DNA of 64,000 nucleotides from Paenibacillus borealis (GTDB lineage: Bacteria; Bacillota; Bacilli; Paenibacillales; Paenibacillaceae), in the NCBI RefSeq assembly GCF_000758665.1, contig NZ_CP009285.1, forward strand, positions 4,526,001 through 4,590,000. Reading direction: 5' to 3'. This document shows positions 51,482 to 60,345 of this stretch, one piece after another (positions within the stretch are counted from its first letter, which is position 1; every line of letters starts with the position of its first letter). The notes beneath the pieces were generated by a model. It was given only the letters and a program-made list of their open reading frames with translations, made no database searches and was not told the DNA's origin. Position numbers and translations under genes: made by a program.

Positions 51482-52867
51482 TTATTTCTTCGTATTCAAA
51501 TTACTGCGTTTGTATCCGTACAGTCCGTAGATTAGCAGTCCTACCGCGAGCCAGATCAGGAAGCCTATCCAAGTTTCTCTTCCCAGATTATACATTAAAT
51601 AACCGCAGGCTGCCGCACTAAGGAGTGGAATAAAGGGAACCCAGGGAACCTTAAAGCCCCTTCTGAGATCTGTTTTGGTGCGGCGGAGCACAATAACACC
51701 CAGCGAAACCACCAGGAAGGCAAATAAGGTCCCGATACTGGTCAGATTCGCCAGCCGGTCGAGCGGCACGAAGCCGGTAAGAACAGCGATCAGTCCGCCG
51801 ACCATCCATGTGCTGCGCACCGGCGTGTGTGTTTTGGGGCTTACCTTGGACAGGCTCTGCGGCAGCAATCCGTCACGGGAAATGGCAAACAGCAGACGGG
51901 TCTGTCCGAACAGCATAACGAGCAGAACCGTAGTCATCCCGGCAATCGCACCTACAGAGATTAAGCCGGCGATCATATTCTGATCAACGAACCGCAGGGC
52001 GAACGATACCGGATCACTAACATTCAGGTTCTGATAAGGAACAATGCCTGTCAGTACCAGGGATACAGCGATATAGAGAACGGTACAAATTGCGAGCGAC
52101 GAGATAATTCCGATCGGCAGATCGCGCTGCGGCCGCTTCACTTCCTCAGCAGCAGTCGAAATCGCATCAAATCCGATATAGGCAAAAAATACGGTGGCCG
52201 CACCATTCACCACACCATGGAAACCAAACGGCAGGAACGGGGTCCAGTTCTCCGGCTTCACATAGAACACACCGGTGACGAGGAACAGCAGCACCACCGA
52301 TATTTTGATCGCAACCATTACTGCATTGAAACGGGCGGTCTCCTTAACCCCGCGTGTCAGCAGATAGGAGATAAGCAGAATAATGACGACTGCAGGCAAA
52401 TTAATAATGGTTCCTTTATCTGCATTATACGCCCCTGACAAAGCGGTGGGCAAATGAATGCCGAAGCCTTCCAGCAGCCCCTGGAAATAACCGGACCACC
52501 CGCTGCTTACCGCCGCCGCGGCTACGCCGTATTCAAGCACCAGATCCCAGCCGAGAACCCAGGCAAGCAGCTCGCCGAAAGCGACATAGCTGTATGCATA
52601 AGCACTGCCGGATACGGGCAGTGTGGAAGCAAATTCGGAGTAACACAGCGCGGACAGTACACAGGCAAAGCCCGCGAGGATGAAGGAAATCACAAGTCCC
52701 GGTCCGGCATGCTCCGCCGCAGCCACTCCCGTCATTACAAATATTCCGGTGCCGATAATGGCCCCTACACCGAGCATGGTCAGATCCATTGCACCCAGTG
52801 TCTTGCTAAGTTTCTCCGCTCCGGTATTCTGGGGAATAGCCAGCGGTTTTTTGCGGAATAAATCCAT
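51482..52867 (-). CDS. Amino acid permease (APC superfamily)
   Basis: The 461-residue protein has about 12 helices and matches the cationic-type CAT/YfnA amino acid permeases. The helix 1 motif is LTMLGVGAIIGTGIFVMTG, followed by AAAEHAGPGLVISFILAGF; the middle has FFAYIGFDAISTAAEEVKRPQRDLPIGI. I chose ATG 52865-52867, 11 bases after AGGAG. The amino acid carried is not known. The short gap to the lipoprotein gene downstream suggests a shared message. Confidence 0.85.
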   Translation of the reverse strand: MDLFRKKPLAIPQNTGAEKLSKTLGAMDLTMLGVGAIIGTGIFVMTGVAAAEHAGPGLVISFILAGFACVLSALCYSEFASTLPVSGSAYAYSYVAFGELLAWVLGWDLVLEYGVAAAAVSSGWSGYFQGLLEGFGIHLPTALSGAYNADKGTIINLPAVVIILLISYLLTRGVKETARFNAVMVAIKISVVLLFLVTGVFYVKPENWTPFLPFGFHGVVNGAATVFFAYIGFDAISTAAEEVKRPQRDLPIGIISSLAICTVLYIAVSLVLTGIVPYQNLNVSDPVSFALRFVDQNMIAGLISVGAIAGMTTVLLVMLFGQTRLLFAISRDGLLPQSLSKVSPKTHTPVRSTWMVGGLIAVLTGFVPLDRLANLTSIGTLFAFLVVSLGVIVLRRTKTDLRRGFKVPWVPFIPLLSAAACGYLMYNLGRETWIGFLIWLAVGLLIYGLYGYKRSNLNTKK

Positions 52868-53004
52868 TCTAAAGTTCGCTCCTGTCAAGTGATTGAGTGG
52901 ATAATAAGAAATACTTTGTTAGCATACCCATTTTGGGGTAATGGATTAAAAGCGGGCAGCTTGAAAACACTATCCCTAGAGATTATGATGGATAAGATTG
53001 GACC

Positions 53005-53100
53005 GCAAGTGGAAACGGCTTCTCCGTTCTTCTGACAGACGGTACCGTTTCAGCGAGAAATATAAGGATGATTAATGGAGTGAACCTTATAAATCCTTAT
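53005..53100 (+). repeat. Hairpin intergenic repeat, copy 2
   Basis: Near-identical to the element at 15789-15885: both start GCAAGTGGAAACGGCTT, share GACGGTACCGTTTCAGCGAG and end with TATAAATCCTTATA. The outer stem AAACGG/CCGTTT and the TATAAGGAT/ATCCTTATA pair are kept. It lies 34 bases upstream of the ldh start, inside a likely leader. Confidence 0.75.
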
Positions 53101-53134
53101 ACCGTAAAATTCGAAAGCTGGAGGAGATGTAACA

Positions 53135-54058
53135 ATGGCCCCATTTAAGCCCAATCGTGTCGTAGTGATCGGCACCGGTGCAGTCGGAACCACGACAGCC
53201 TATACGCTGCTGCTGCGTAAGCGTATGCCCGAACTTGTACTGATCGATGTTAACCACCAGAAGGCGCTTGGTGAAGCGCTGGATATGAATCATGGCATGC
53301 CGTTTGTCGGCGGTGTGAAGCTATGGGCCGGCACCTATGAGGATTGCAAGGAAGCCGACATCATCATCGTCACTGCCGGAGCCTCCCAGAAGCCAGGTGA
53401 AACCCGGATCGACCTGCTGCGTAAGAACATCTCGATCTTCAAAGATATCATCCAAAAAATCACGAAATACAATCATCACGCCATCCTGCTGATTGCCACA
53501 AATCCGGTCGATATTCTTTCCTATGCCACCCTGAAGATCAGCGGCTTCGACCGCAGACGGGTTATCGGTTCCGGTACAGTACTGGATAGTGCCCGCTTCC
53601 GTTACCTGATCGGGCTTCACAAGGAAATCGATCCGCGCAGTATCCATGGACAAATCATTGGTGAACATGGCGATTCCGAGCTGCCGGTCTGGAGTCTCGC
53701 CAATGTCGCGGGAATTGATCTGGGCTTCGATGAAGCGGAACGTGATGAGATCTTCGAGGACACCAAGAATGCCGCCTATGAGATCATTGATGCCAAAGGA
53801 TCTACCTCTTATGCCATCGCACTTGCCCTGGACCGGATTGTCGCATCCATCCTGAACAATGAAGGCTCTGTCCTGAATGTATCCACACTGCTGAACAACT
53901 ACAACGGTGTGTCAGATGTATTCCTCGGTGCTCCGTGTGTCGTAGACCGCTCCGGCGTACGTGAAGTGCTCGACCTTCCGCTCAGTGACGAAGAACAGCT
54001 TCTGTTCCAGCAATCTGCCGATAAGCTCAAAGGCGAGATCGCCAAGCTGGAGCTGTAA
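53135..54058 (+). CDS. ldh: L-lactate dehydrogenase
   Basis: The 307-residue enzyme interconverts pyruvate and L-lactate with NADH. The NAD fold is VVVIGTGAVGTTTAY, the substrate Arg is in KPGETRIDLLRKN, and the active His is in GEHGDSELPVWS. The length and motifs suit LDH, not malate dehydrogenase (Q in GASQKPG marks LDH). ATG follows GGAGGAG. A repeated hairpin element sits just upstream and a strong terminator follows. Confidence 0.93.
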   Translation: MAPFKPNRVVVIGTGAVGTTTAYTLLLRKRMPELVLIDVNHQKALGEALDMNHGMPFVGGVKLWAGTYEDCKEADIIIVTAGASQKPGETRIDLLRKNISIFKDIIQKITKYNHHAILLIATNPVDILSYATLKISGFDRRRVIGSGTVLDSARFRYLIGLHKEIDPRSIHGQIIGEHGDSELPVWSLANVAGIDLGFDEAERDEIFEDTKNAAYEIIDAKGSTSYAIALALDRIVASILNNEGSVLNVSTLLNNYNGVSDVFLGAPCVVDRSGVREVLDLPLSDEEQLLFQQSADKLKGEIAKLEL

Positions 54059-54078
54059 TTTCTGCGCATGGACAAGCC

Positions 54079-54107
54079 AGCCGCCAATCCTCTATGGATT
54101 GGCGGCT
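54079..54107 (+). terminator. Terminator of ldh
   Basis: AGCCGCCAATCC and GGATTGGCGGCT form a 12-base-pair stem with a five-base loop, followed by ATTTTATTT. Confidence 0.85.
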
Positions 54108-54126
54108 ATTTTATTTGAATAAGAGA

Positions 54127-54276
54127 TTATACTCTCCTTCTTCTCCAGCCCTCCCTGTCATCAGACGCGCGAAGACGCGTTAACTGATTAAAGTCAGGAT
54201 TACTGTCCAGCTCATGGCCGGGCTTCCGGAGACGTTCAAGTTCCACCGGAGTCCGCCAGGTATGCATATTCTTCAT
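54127..54276 (-). CDS. Possible small basic protein, 49 residues
   Basis: A short frame, MKNMHTWRTPVELERLRKPG... to RRRRV, begins at ATG 54274-54276. The ribosome-binding site is weak (GAGAATGGA). The sequence is not low-complexity, and its regular pattern of Leu, Arg and Asp suggests a real small protein. I do not recognise it. The 54277-54468 remainder has no other feature. Confidence 0.4.
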   Translation of the reverse strand: MKNMHTWRTPVELERLRKPGHELDSNPDFNQLTRLRASDDREGWRRRRV

Positions 54277-54468
54277 TATCCATTCTCTGCTCTTTGTGTA
54301 TACGACTTCGAGGCTTGTCCCTCTCTGCCTTCTACCCTGAATAATAACCCCTTCTCATGTTAGCAATTCACGGCGGTATTGTCATTATAAAAATGCACAT
54401 TACGTGTGATTTATGCGTTATGTTTTGAACAAAAGTTCATAGTGTGTATTAACGCTATTAGCTGCAGT

Positions 54469-55401
54469 TTATTTATCGCCGCTGCCTGTCTTATAAGGCA
54501 TACCTATCTGCAGTCTGGACATGGCTTCTTCCTTCTCACGGCTCGTAATATGTGTGTATACAGTGGTTGTCTGGATCGAGGAATGACCCAGCAGTTCCTG
54601 TACTGTGCGCAGATCTGCACCCTTACGCAGCAGCATGGTGGCAAAGGAGTGCCGCAGCTTATGGCTGGAGTATGGCCGGCGCTGGGACGAAGGCACTTCA
54701 CTCTGGAAGCGGCTGAAGGTATCGGCAGCAATCCCTTGAATTCCGCGGATCGAGAGCCTGCGGCCTTTCTGCGAGATGAACATCGCCTCCTCCTTGCTGC
54801 GCCATGGTGTTAGTCGGTCCGCCATCGCCTGGTCAAGATAAGGAGCGATATCCTCCGGAACCGGGACGTTGCGCCATTTGCGGCCTTTGCCGAAGACACG
54901 CAGGGAACGTCTTTCTACATTATAATCATTCTGATTCAGTGTATGTACTTCCCCTACCCGTAGCCCCATATATGACATCAGCAAGAAGACAGCCAGATTG
55001 CGGCTTCTGTACTTGCCGTCCACCGCAGACAAGAACCGCTGCAGGTCTTGTTCATCCAGATAGACCGGTTCACGGTTTTTTTCGGTCTTGGACTTCTTGA
55101 TTCCGGCAGCCGGGTTAATATTCAGCAGCTCCAGCTCCGTCAGTGCCTTGAACAGGCAACTGATGGAGGCATGCTTGCGGTTACGTGTCGCATCACTTAC
55201 CCCGCGTTCCCGCACGGAAGTCAGGTAAGAGACAACATGCAGCTTTTTAACGTTCCCCAGCTCACGTCCGTTTAAGCTATTCAGAAACTCCCGCACATCG
55301 GCAAGATAGGACTTCTGGGTATAAGCTGTATAACCGGCGTCCTTCATCCAGATCAGGAAGGCGTCCAGCTCTTCTTCGTAGTCAAGCCCTAGTTCATTCA
55401 T
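54469..55401 (-). CDS. Tyrosine recombinase/integrase
   Basis: The 310-residue protein has a SAM-like N-terminal DNA-binding domain (about 5-90) and a catalytic domain (about 110-300). Catalytic residues are R in MGLRVGEVH, K in GKGRKWRNVPV, HKLRH (H-x-x-R), LLGHSS (H) and TVYTHI (nucleophile Y). The length is that of XerC/XerD-type recombinases. It stands alone, without attachment sites, other phage genes or odd base composition, so it could be a stand-alone Xer-like or orphan integrase. ATG follows AGGAGGAG. Confidence 0.88.
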   Translation of the reverse strand: MNELGLDYEEELDAFLIWMKDAGYTAYTQKSYLADVREFLNSLNGRELGNVKKLHVVSYLTSVRERGVSDATRNRKHASISCLFKALTELELLNINPAAGIKKSKTEKNREPVYLDEQDLQRFLSAVDGKYRSRNLAVFLLMSYMGLRVGEVHTLNQNDYNVERRSLRVFGKGRKWRNVPVPEDIAPYLDQAMADRLTPWRSKEEAMFISQKGRRLSIRGIQGIAADTFSRFQSEVPSSQRRPYSSHKLRHSFATMLLRKGADLRTVQELLGHSSIQTTTVYTHITSREKEEAMSRLQIGMPYKTGSGDK

Positions 55402-55466
55402 GCTCTGTGCTCCTCCTCTTATATAAACTACCTATTGTATCGTAGATAGATCTGTTAATATTATTG

Positions 55467-55646
55467 AATCCTGCACGAAATACAACATTTCCCTCTCTAT
55501 CCCGGCTAAAACCCGGAATTGTTGTAGAAAATACAGCATTTTCACCTCTTCAAGTGGCTTGGAGGAGAAATTCTTGTATTTTGTACAACATCTTTAACAA
55601 ACACCCGAGTATCAAGGACTCAAAATTGCAATACGTACAACATTTT
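55467..55646. repeat. TACAACA-rich intergenic repeat, copy B
   Basis: Related along its length to 24593-24772, sharing AATCCTGC, AATACAACATTT, AATTGTTGTA, CAGCATTTT, TGTATTTTGTACAACA and CGTACAACATTTT. It fills the 55402-55691 space between the recombinase and the LysR gene. Confidence 0.7.
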
Positions 55647-55691
55647 GGCCTAAACTGAGTGAACGGAAACTCAAGAACTTCAATCCTGTCG

Positions 55692-56603
55692 TCACCCCTT
55701 GCCCTCCTCTTCCCTCCACATTACAGCATGCTTCTGCACCGTTCCAAGAAACTCACTGAGCGCTGGTGATTTCCACTTCTTACTGTGGTAAGCGATCTGG
55801 GTAGCCACCCGCTGTGATTCATCATTCCAGTTCAACCGGGCCAGCTTGCCTTCGGCCAGTTCCCTCCGTACCGTAATCAGCGGCAGGAATGAAATGCCGA
55901 GTCCGGCCATCACACACTGCTTAATCGCTTCAATGCTCCAGAACTCCAGATTCGGATCGGGGAATACCCCATGGCTGTTCAGATGACGCTCGAACAACGT
56001 GCGGTAGGTGCAGCCTGTTTCGGTATGCAGAATCGTTACATTTTTAAGATGAAGCGGCTCTACCTCTGCCAGTTCCAGCAGCGGATGATCGAGCGGAGCG
56101 ACCAGCGTCATGGCTTCGTGGATTAAAGTATTGCAGTACATATCCTTGTACTCTGTTTCCGGCTGGAGAAGAAAGGCCATATCAAGTTCACCTGAGCGGA
56201 CGAATTCCGTCAGTTCCCAACAGGCTCCCGGCTTCAGTGTAATCTGCACCTGCGGATGACGGCTGCGGAATTCCTTAATAATTCCCGGAAGGCGGAAGGC
56301 AGCCAAAGATTCAGGCGCACCAATCCGCAGCGAACCGGATATTTCCGTCTCAGACCGCAGGGCGTTCTCAGCCATGGTGTGCATCTTGGAGATTTCCTGG
56401 GCATACGGCAGCAGGCGGCGGCCGGCATCGGTGAGAATGATCTTTTTGCTGATCCGGTCAAACAGCGGCTGCTCCAGTTCTGCCTCCAGCGCCTGTATCT
56501 GTGCAGTAATGCTGGACTGGGCGTAATCAAGCTTCTGGGCTGCGCGGGTAAAGCTGCCGGTCTCGACCACAACGAGAAAGGTGAACAGATGCTTAGACTC
56601 CAT
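55692..56603 (-). CDS. LysR family transcription regulator
   Basis: The 303-residue protein has the standard N-terminal winged helix (MESKHLFTFLVVVETGSFTRAAQKLDYAQSSITAQIQALEAEL) and a C-terminal effector domain from about residue 90. The start ATG 56603 follows AAGGAGGT. It is divergent from the APC exporter at 56722 and the shared region has a 19-base palindrome, so it most likely controls that transporter in response to an amino acid. Confidence 0.88.
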   Translation of the reverse strand: MESKHLFTFLVVVETGSFTRAAQKLDYAQSSITAQIQALEAELEQPLFDRISKKIILTDAGRRLLPYAQEISKMHTMAENALRSETEISGSLRIGAPESLAAFRLPGIIKEFRSRHPQVQITLKPGACWELTEFVRSGELDMAFLLQPETEYKDMYCNTLIHEAMTLVAPLDHPLLELAEVEPLHLKNVTILHTETGCTYRTLFERHLNSHGVFPDPNLEFWSIEAIKQCVMAGLGISFLPLITVRRELAEGKLARLNWNDESQRVATQIAYHSKKWKSPALSEFLGTVQKHAVMWREEEGKG

Positions 56604-56630
56604 AGGGACCTCCTTCAACCTATCGGTTAT

Positions 56631-56670
56631 TCGAATGGATTCCATTCGATAATTCCGTTTTTCCAATGGA
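56631..56670. promoter_or_regulatory. Palindromic LysR-type operator
   Basis: TCGAATGGA-T-TCCATTCGA (56631-56649) has perfect 9-base arms, and TTCCAATGGA (56661-56670) is a related half-palindrome 21 bases from it (centre to centre about 25). The pair lies between divergent LysR and APC transporter genes and suits a LysR recognition and activation site. Confidence 0.7.
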
Positions 56671-56721
56671 TCTATTATCTGATACTCTATATTTAAATAC
56701 AAGGAAAGCGGGACTATTTAT

Positions 56722-58038
56722 ATGAAGGAAAATAAATCATTACAACGGAATATCGGAATGCCGCAGGCGATTGCCCTGTACATAGGAGCCGTCCTCGGCT
56801 CAGGTGTATTAATCGTACCCGGATTGGCAGCCGAGATGGCCGGCCCCGCTTCGCTGCTCGCCTGGGGTTTCATGACCCTGCTGATCCTACCGCTCGCGCT
56901 GTCCATGGGTCTGCTCTCGGCTAAATTCCCTAATGCCGGAGGGGTGTCCCATTTCGTCACCCTGGCCTTCGGTCCGAAGGCCGGCGCACTGGTCGGCTGG
57001 TTCTTCCTGATGTCGGTGCCGATCGGCGGTCCTGTCGCTGCTTTGACCGGTGCGGGTTATATGACAGCCGCCATGGGCTGGGGCGATCCGGCTAGAATTG
57101 CCATCGCTGCAGGGATGCTGGCCATTGGCCTGATTATCAACGTGATCGGTATGAAAGTGGCCGGAAAAGTACAAATCGCCGTTGTGATCGCGATTGTTGC
57201 CGTACTGGTCTTCTCTTTTGCTGCGGCTCTGCCAAGAATGGAGAGTGTCCACTTCACACCATTTGTTCCGCATGGCTGGATGAGCGTCGGGCAGGCGGCA
57301 GCGATCCTCTTCTGGTGCTTCATCGGCTGGGAGGCCGTTTCGCATCTGTCTGAGGAATTCAAGGACCCGCAGCGCGCTGCAGTCAAGGGTGTTACCATCG
57401 CTGCGGTCATTGTCGGAATCCTCTATTTCCTCTCGGCACTCGCTACTGTCGGTACGCAGAGCTATCTGCGCGGAGGTGCCGACTCTTCGCTGGTCTGGAT
57501 CATCAGCCAGCCGCTCGGAGCCTGGGGCGGATTCATTGCAGGACTCACCGGACTCTTCATATGTACGGCCACGATCATCGCCTATTCAAGCGCTGCATCA
57601 CGCGTAGCTTATGCCTTGTCTCGCCAGGGATACGCTCCGAAATGGATGGGCCGTCTATCCGACCGCTATCAGACACCTGTCGGAGCGATCGGCTTCCTGA
57701 CCTTCTGCTTCGCAGCAGTGTTATCGCTGTATGGCAGCGGCCTGCTCTCGATTACGACATTGATTAAATTTCCCAATGCCACTTTTATCCTCACCTATAT
57801 TGGCGGTTGTGCTGCAGGAATCCGCCTCTTGCGGGGCAGCCGGGCAGGCGTAACGATCAGCTGGATTTCTTTTGCCGCTACGGTAGCCGTGTTTCCGTTT
57901 ACAGGCTGGGCAATCGTCTATCCGCTGCTGATTACCGTGCTGTTTGTTCTGGTGGATTATTTAAGACATGGACGTAAGCGTGGAGGAAATACTGCTATAG
58001 TTACAGATGCTGAAGAGATTTCCCGGCGCGCATTATAA
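56722..58038 (+). CDS. Amino acid exporter/permease, YjeH-like (APC superfamily)
   Basis: The 438-residue protein has about 12 helices and begins QAIALYIGAVLGSGVLIVPGLAAEMAGPASLLAWG, like E. coli YjeH, which exports methionine and branched-chain amino acids. Its position opposite a LysR regulator resembles amino-acid export pairs. The substrate is only by similarity. The start ATG 56722 has AAAGCGGG upstream, a weak ribosome-binding site. A hairpin terminator follows. Confidence 0.8.
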   Translation: MKENKSLQRNIGMPQAIALYIGAVLGSGVLIVPGLAAEMAGPASLLAWGFMTLLILPLALSMGLLSAKFPNAGGVSHFVTLAFGPKAGALVGWFFLMSVPIGGPVAALTGAGYMTAAMGWGDPARIAIAAGMLAIGLIINVIGMKVAGKVQIAVVIAIVAVLVFSFAAALPRMESVHFTPFVPHGWMSVGQAAAILFWCFIGWEAVSHLSEEFKDPQRAAVKGVTIAAVIVGILYFLSALATVGTQSYLRGGADSSLVWIISQPLGAWGGFIAGLTGLFICTATIIAYSSAASRVAYALSRQGYAPKWMGRLSDRYQTPVGAIGFLTFCFAAVLSLYGSGLLSITTLIKFPNATFILTYIGGCAAGIRLLRGSRAGVTISWISFAATVAVFPFTGWAIVYPLLITVLFVLVDYLRHGRKRGGNTAIVTDAEEISRRAL

Positions 58039-58051
58039 GAATGATTAAATA

Positions 58052-58092
58052 AACAGGCCGCACTCATCCTTAGTTGGACGAGGCAGCCTGTT
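58052..58092 (+). terminator. Terminator of the YjeH-like gene
   Basis: AACAGGC and GCCTGTT arms with further GC pairing are followed by TTTTTT. Confidence 0.7.
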
Positions 58093-58122
58093 TTTTCGAT
58101 ATGAAACGGTGAGTTTCTGGCA

Positions 58123-58759
58123 CTATTCGTTCCACTTAAGCGGAATCCGCAGCCGGAATTGCTGTCTGTCCGCCGGATATGAATAGTGCTGTGGTATAAT
58201 ATCAAGCTTATCTGACGGCTGCACCGGCGGGAAAATCAGCTTAAATGCCAGCTTATCTCTGCTTGTCCGAACCGGTTGTCCTGTGGGGAAGATTAATCAC
58301 CTTGTCCCCCTGCAGTGATAGCTGCGTAAACTGACTCATCGCCTGACTGGCCTCATAGTACACAACTGTCTGCTTGTCCTCGTAATCAACAGCGGTGACC
58401 GTAACCGTTCTTCCCTGATCGCCCTACAAAGTTACCGGGAATGACCCGGTCAGGCTCTTATGCTCTTTACCTTGCTCCAGTTCCTCAACGTGAAGTGTCT
58501 CAGAGACAATCAGCGTTACATATTCCGGCTTGGGGTTCAGCTCCGTCAGCGGCGAGAAGTTAAAGTAATAGTAGTCTGCGGTGCCCCCGTCTCCTCCTTG
58601 ATTCATATACAAGGTTCCAATATCATCTTCAAGCACTGCACCCATCCAGATGTTCGGAAGCGCAATGCCGTAAATGTAGGAAGAGTGCGCTTCGAACATT
58701 TCTTGGGCCTGCTGCTCTGTGATGGGATAATCCTTCACTCCCTCTTCCTCCTTCTTCAT
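58123..58759 (-). pseudogene. Decayed gene, C-terminal part of DUF4179/DUF5643-like protein
   Basis: From 58759 the minus strand reads 111 codons (...EHKSLTGSFPVTL) to a TAG at 58424. The same frame continues without gap as GDQGRTVTVTAVDYEDKQTVVYYEA... to LPHRTTGSDKQR and a TAA. A +1 shift then gives DKLAFKLIFPPVQPSDKLDI...LRIPLKWNE and a true-looking stop at 58123. The sequence of three pieces makes one protein, so one nonsense and one frameshift change have broken it. The N-terminal part is missing too. WMGAVLEDD-type segments suggest the C-terminus of DUF4179/DUF5643 proteins; the family is tentative. The first piece might still be expressed. Confidence 0.6.
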
Positions 58760-58878
58760 TCACTAGATATACGCTTTGACCAAGGGCTTCCGTTCGCTTT
58801 ACGTTTCAGAAAAGTGTCAGGTGGTTATGGATGAAGGAGAGCTGACCTAAATCAGAACTAAGAAGGAGACTGTAAACC

Positions 58879-59829
58879 ATGCCAGAAGACAAGAAGATTG
58901 TTCTCGAACCCGCAGCCCAGAAATTCGCTGATGACAACTCCGAGCCTCCCTTTCTGCCCGATCTCGGGCCTGAGAAAGGCCGCGAAACTGTAAATACAGT
59001 CCAATCCAGTGATATATTCAAACCCGAAGCCGATATCCAGGATCTCACCGTATCCGGTGGTCCCAGCGGCGAGGTTAAGGTTCGTATCGTCCGCCCCATC
59101 GGCTCGGCTCCGACTTCTCTTCCGGTTATTCTCTATATTCATGGAGCCGGCTGGGTATTCGGGAACAGCCATACGCATGACCGCTTGATCCGCGAGCTGG
59201 CTACTGGTGCTGAAGCAGCTGTCGTATTCCCGGAATACAGCCTGTCCCCTGAAGCCAAATATCCTACAGCCATTGAAGAAATCTACGCCGTATTGGAATG
59301 GATCGGACAAGAAGGCTCCACTTATGGACTTGATGCGTCCAGGCTTAGCGTTGCCGGGGACAGTGTAGGCGGCAATATGACCGCTGCCATTACACTCATG
59401 GCCAAAGAGCGGAGCGGCCCGGCCATCTCCAAGCAGCTGCTCTTCTATCCTGTAACCGATGCGTCCTTTGATACAGAATCATATCACCTGTTCGCCGAAG
59501 GATATTTCCTGCAGCGCACCGGAATGAAATGGTTCTGGGATCAATATACGACTGATCCTGAGGAGCGGGCACAGATTACCGCATCACCGCTGCGGGCCAG
59601 CCTGGAGCAGCTTAGCGGTCTGCCGGAAGCCTTAATCATCACCGGCGAAGCGGATGTTCTCCGGGATGAAGGCGAAGCCTACGCAGCCAAACTCCGCGAA
59701 GCAGGAGTACCTGTTACGGCAGTCCGGTTCCAGGGCATCATCCACGATTTCGTGATGCTCAACGCCCTGGCAGAGACTCATGCCAAAAAAGGGGCCTTGC
59801 TGCTGGCAACGGCTTGGCTCAAGCACTAA
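58879..59829 (+). CDS. Alpha/beta hydrolase (hormone-sensitive lipase type esterase)
   Basis: The 316-residue protein has the HSL pattern: oxyanion segment YIHGAGWVFGN (HGAG where HGGG is usual), nucleophile in GDSVGGNMT, Asp in ITGEADVLRDEGE, and His in FQGIIHDFVM. It hydrolyses short-chain esters or related compounds in the cytoplasm. ATG 58879 has AAGGAG ten bases upstream. A strong terminator follows. Confidence 0.88.
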   Translation: MPEDKKIVLEPAAQKFADDNSEPPFLPDLGPEKGRETVNTVQSSDIFKPEADIQDLTVSGGPSGEVKVRIVRPIGSAPTSLPVILYIHGAGWVFGNSHTHDRLIRELATGAEAAVVFPEYSLSPEAKYPTAIEEIYAVLEWIGQEGSTYGLDASRLSVAGDSVGGNMTAAITLMAKERSGPAISKQLLFYPVTDASFDTESYHLFAEGYFLQRTGMKWFWDQYTTDPEERAQITASPLRASLEQLSGLPEALIITGEADVLRDEGEAYAAKLREAGVPVTAVRFQGIIHDFVMLNALAETHAKKGALLLATAWLKH

Positions 59830-59840
59830 CCCATATTAGA

Positions 59841-59884
59841 AAAGCGGCAGCTATGGACGATATCCGTCCTTGGCTGCCGCTTTT
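59841..59884 (+). terminator. Terminator of the esterase gene
   Basis: AAAGCGGCAGC and GCTGCCGCTTT form a long stem, followed by TTTT. Confidence 0.82.
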
Positions 59885-59920
59885 TTATTTACTTGCTATT
59901 CCCGCACAGTGGGCAAGCTC

Positions 59921-60277
59921 TTACTTCCGCTGCGAATAGAACTCCGCCGCTTTGACCAGCATATCCTTCAGTGAACTGAAGGAGGTGGTTTTCGTGACAT
60001 GCTCGTTCAGCTGATCCTGCGGCAGCGCCTTCAGCTCCTCTGCCGATCCGGCAGAGAATCCCCCGCTTTGCAGAAGCTCCGTCAATGATTCGAACGGTGT
60101 GAACTTTTGCAGAAAAGATCCCGACAGCAGTTGATCCAGCGGCAGCTTCTCCAGCAGCTGGTCAACAGGCAGCTGGTCTAACGGCAGCTTTTGCAGCAGT
60201 TCACCGGCTCCGCCCTCTTTGAATGTATCAACTAATCCTTGTATTTTATCGCCAAAGCCTCCGAAATTGAATCCCAT
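59921..60277 (-). CDS. Hypothetical protein with LPLDQL repeats, 118 residues
   Basis: I do not recognise a family. The protein starts MGFNFGGFGDKIQGLVDTF and contains a repeated helix-turn unit: LLQKLPLDQLPVDQLLEKLPLDQLLSGSFLQKF and again LKALPQDQLNEHV. The repeats are about 10-15 residues apart and may form a small helical bundle. No signal peptide is seen. AGGAGG lies eight bases before the ATG, so expression is likely strong. It is divergent from the PQQ-type protein gene. Confidence 0.7.
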   Translation of the reverse strand: MGFNFGGFGDKIQGLVDTFKEGGAGELLQKLPLDQLPVDQLLEKLPLDQLLSGSFLQKFTPFESLTELLQSGGFSAGSAEELKALPQDQLNEHVTKTTSFSSLKDMLVKAAEFYSQRK

Positions 60278-60345
60278 AAAGGCAACCTCCTGATAACTGT
60301 AGTTGCTCCTTATTACCCCAAATTCCGGTTAACGAATTAACAGGT

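Noticed and set aside
54469-55401. Prophage or integrative element at the tyrosine recombinase
   Set aside because: No tRNA, attachment duplication, phage genes or composition shift was seen around it.
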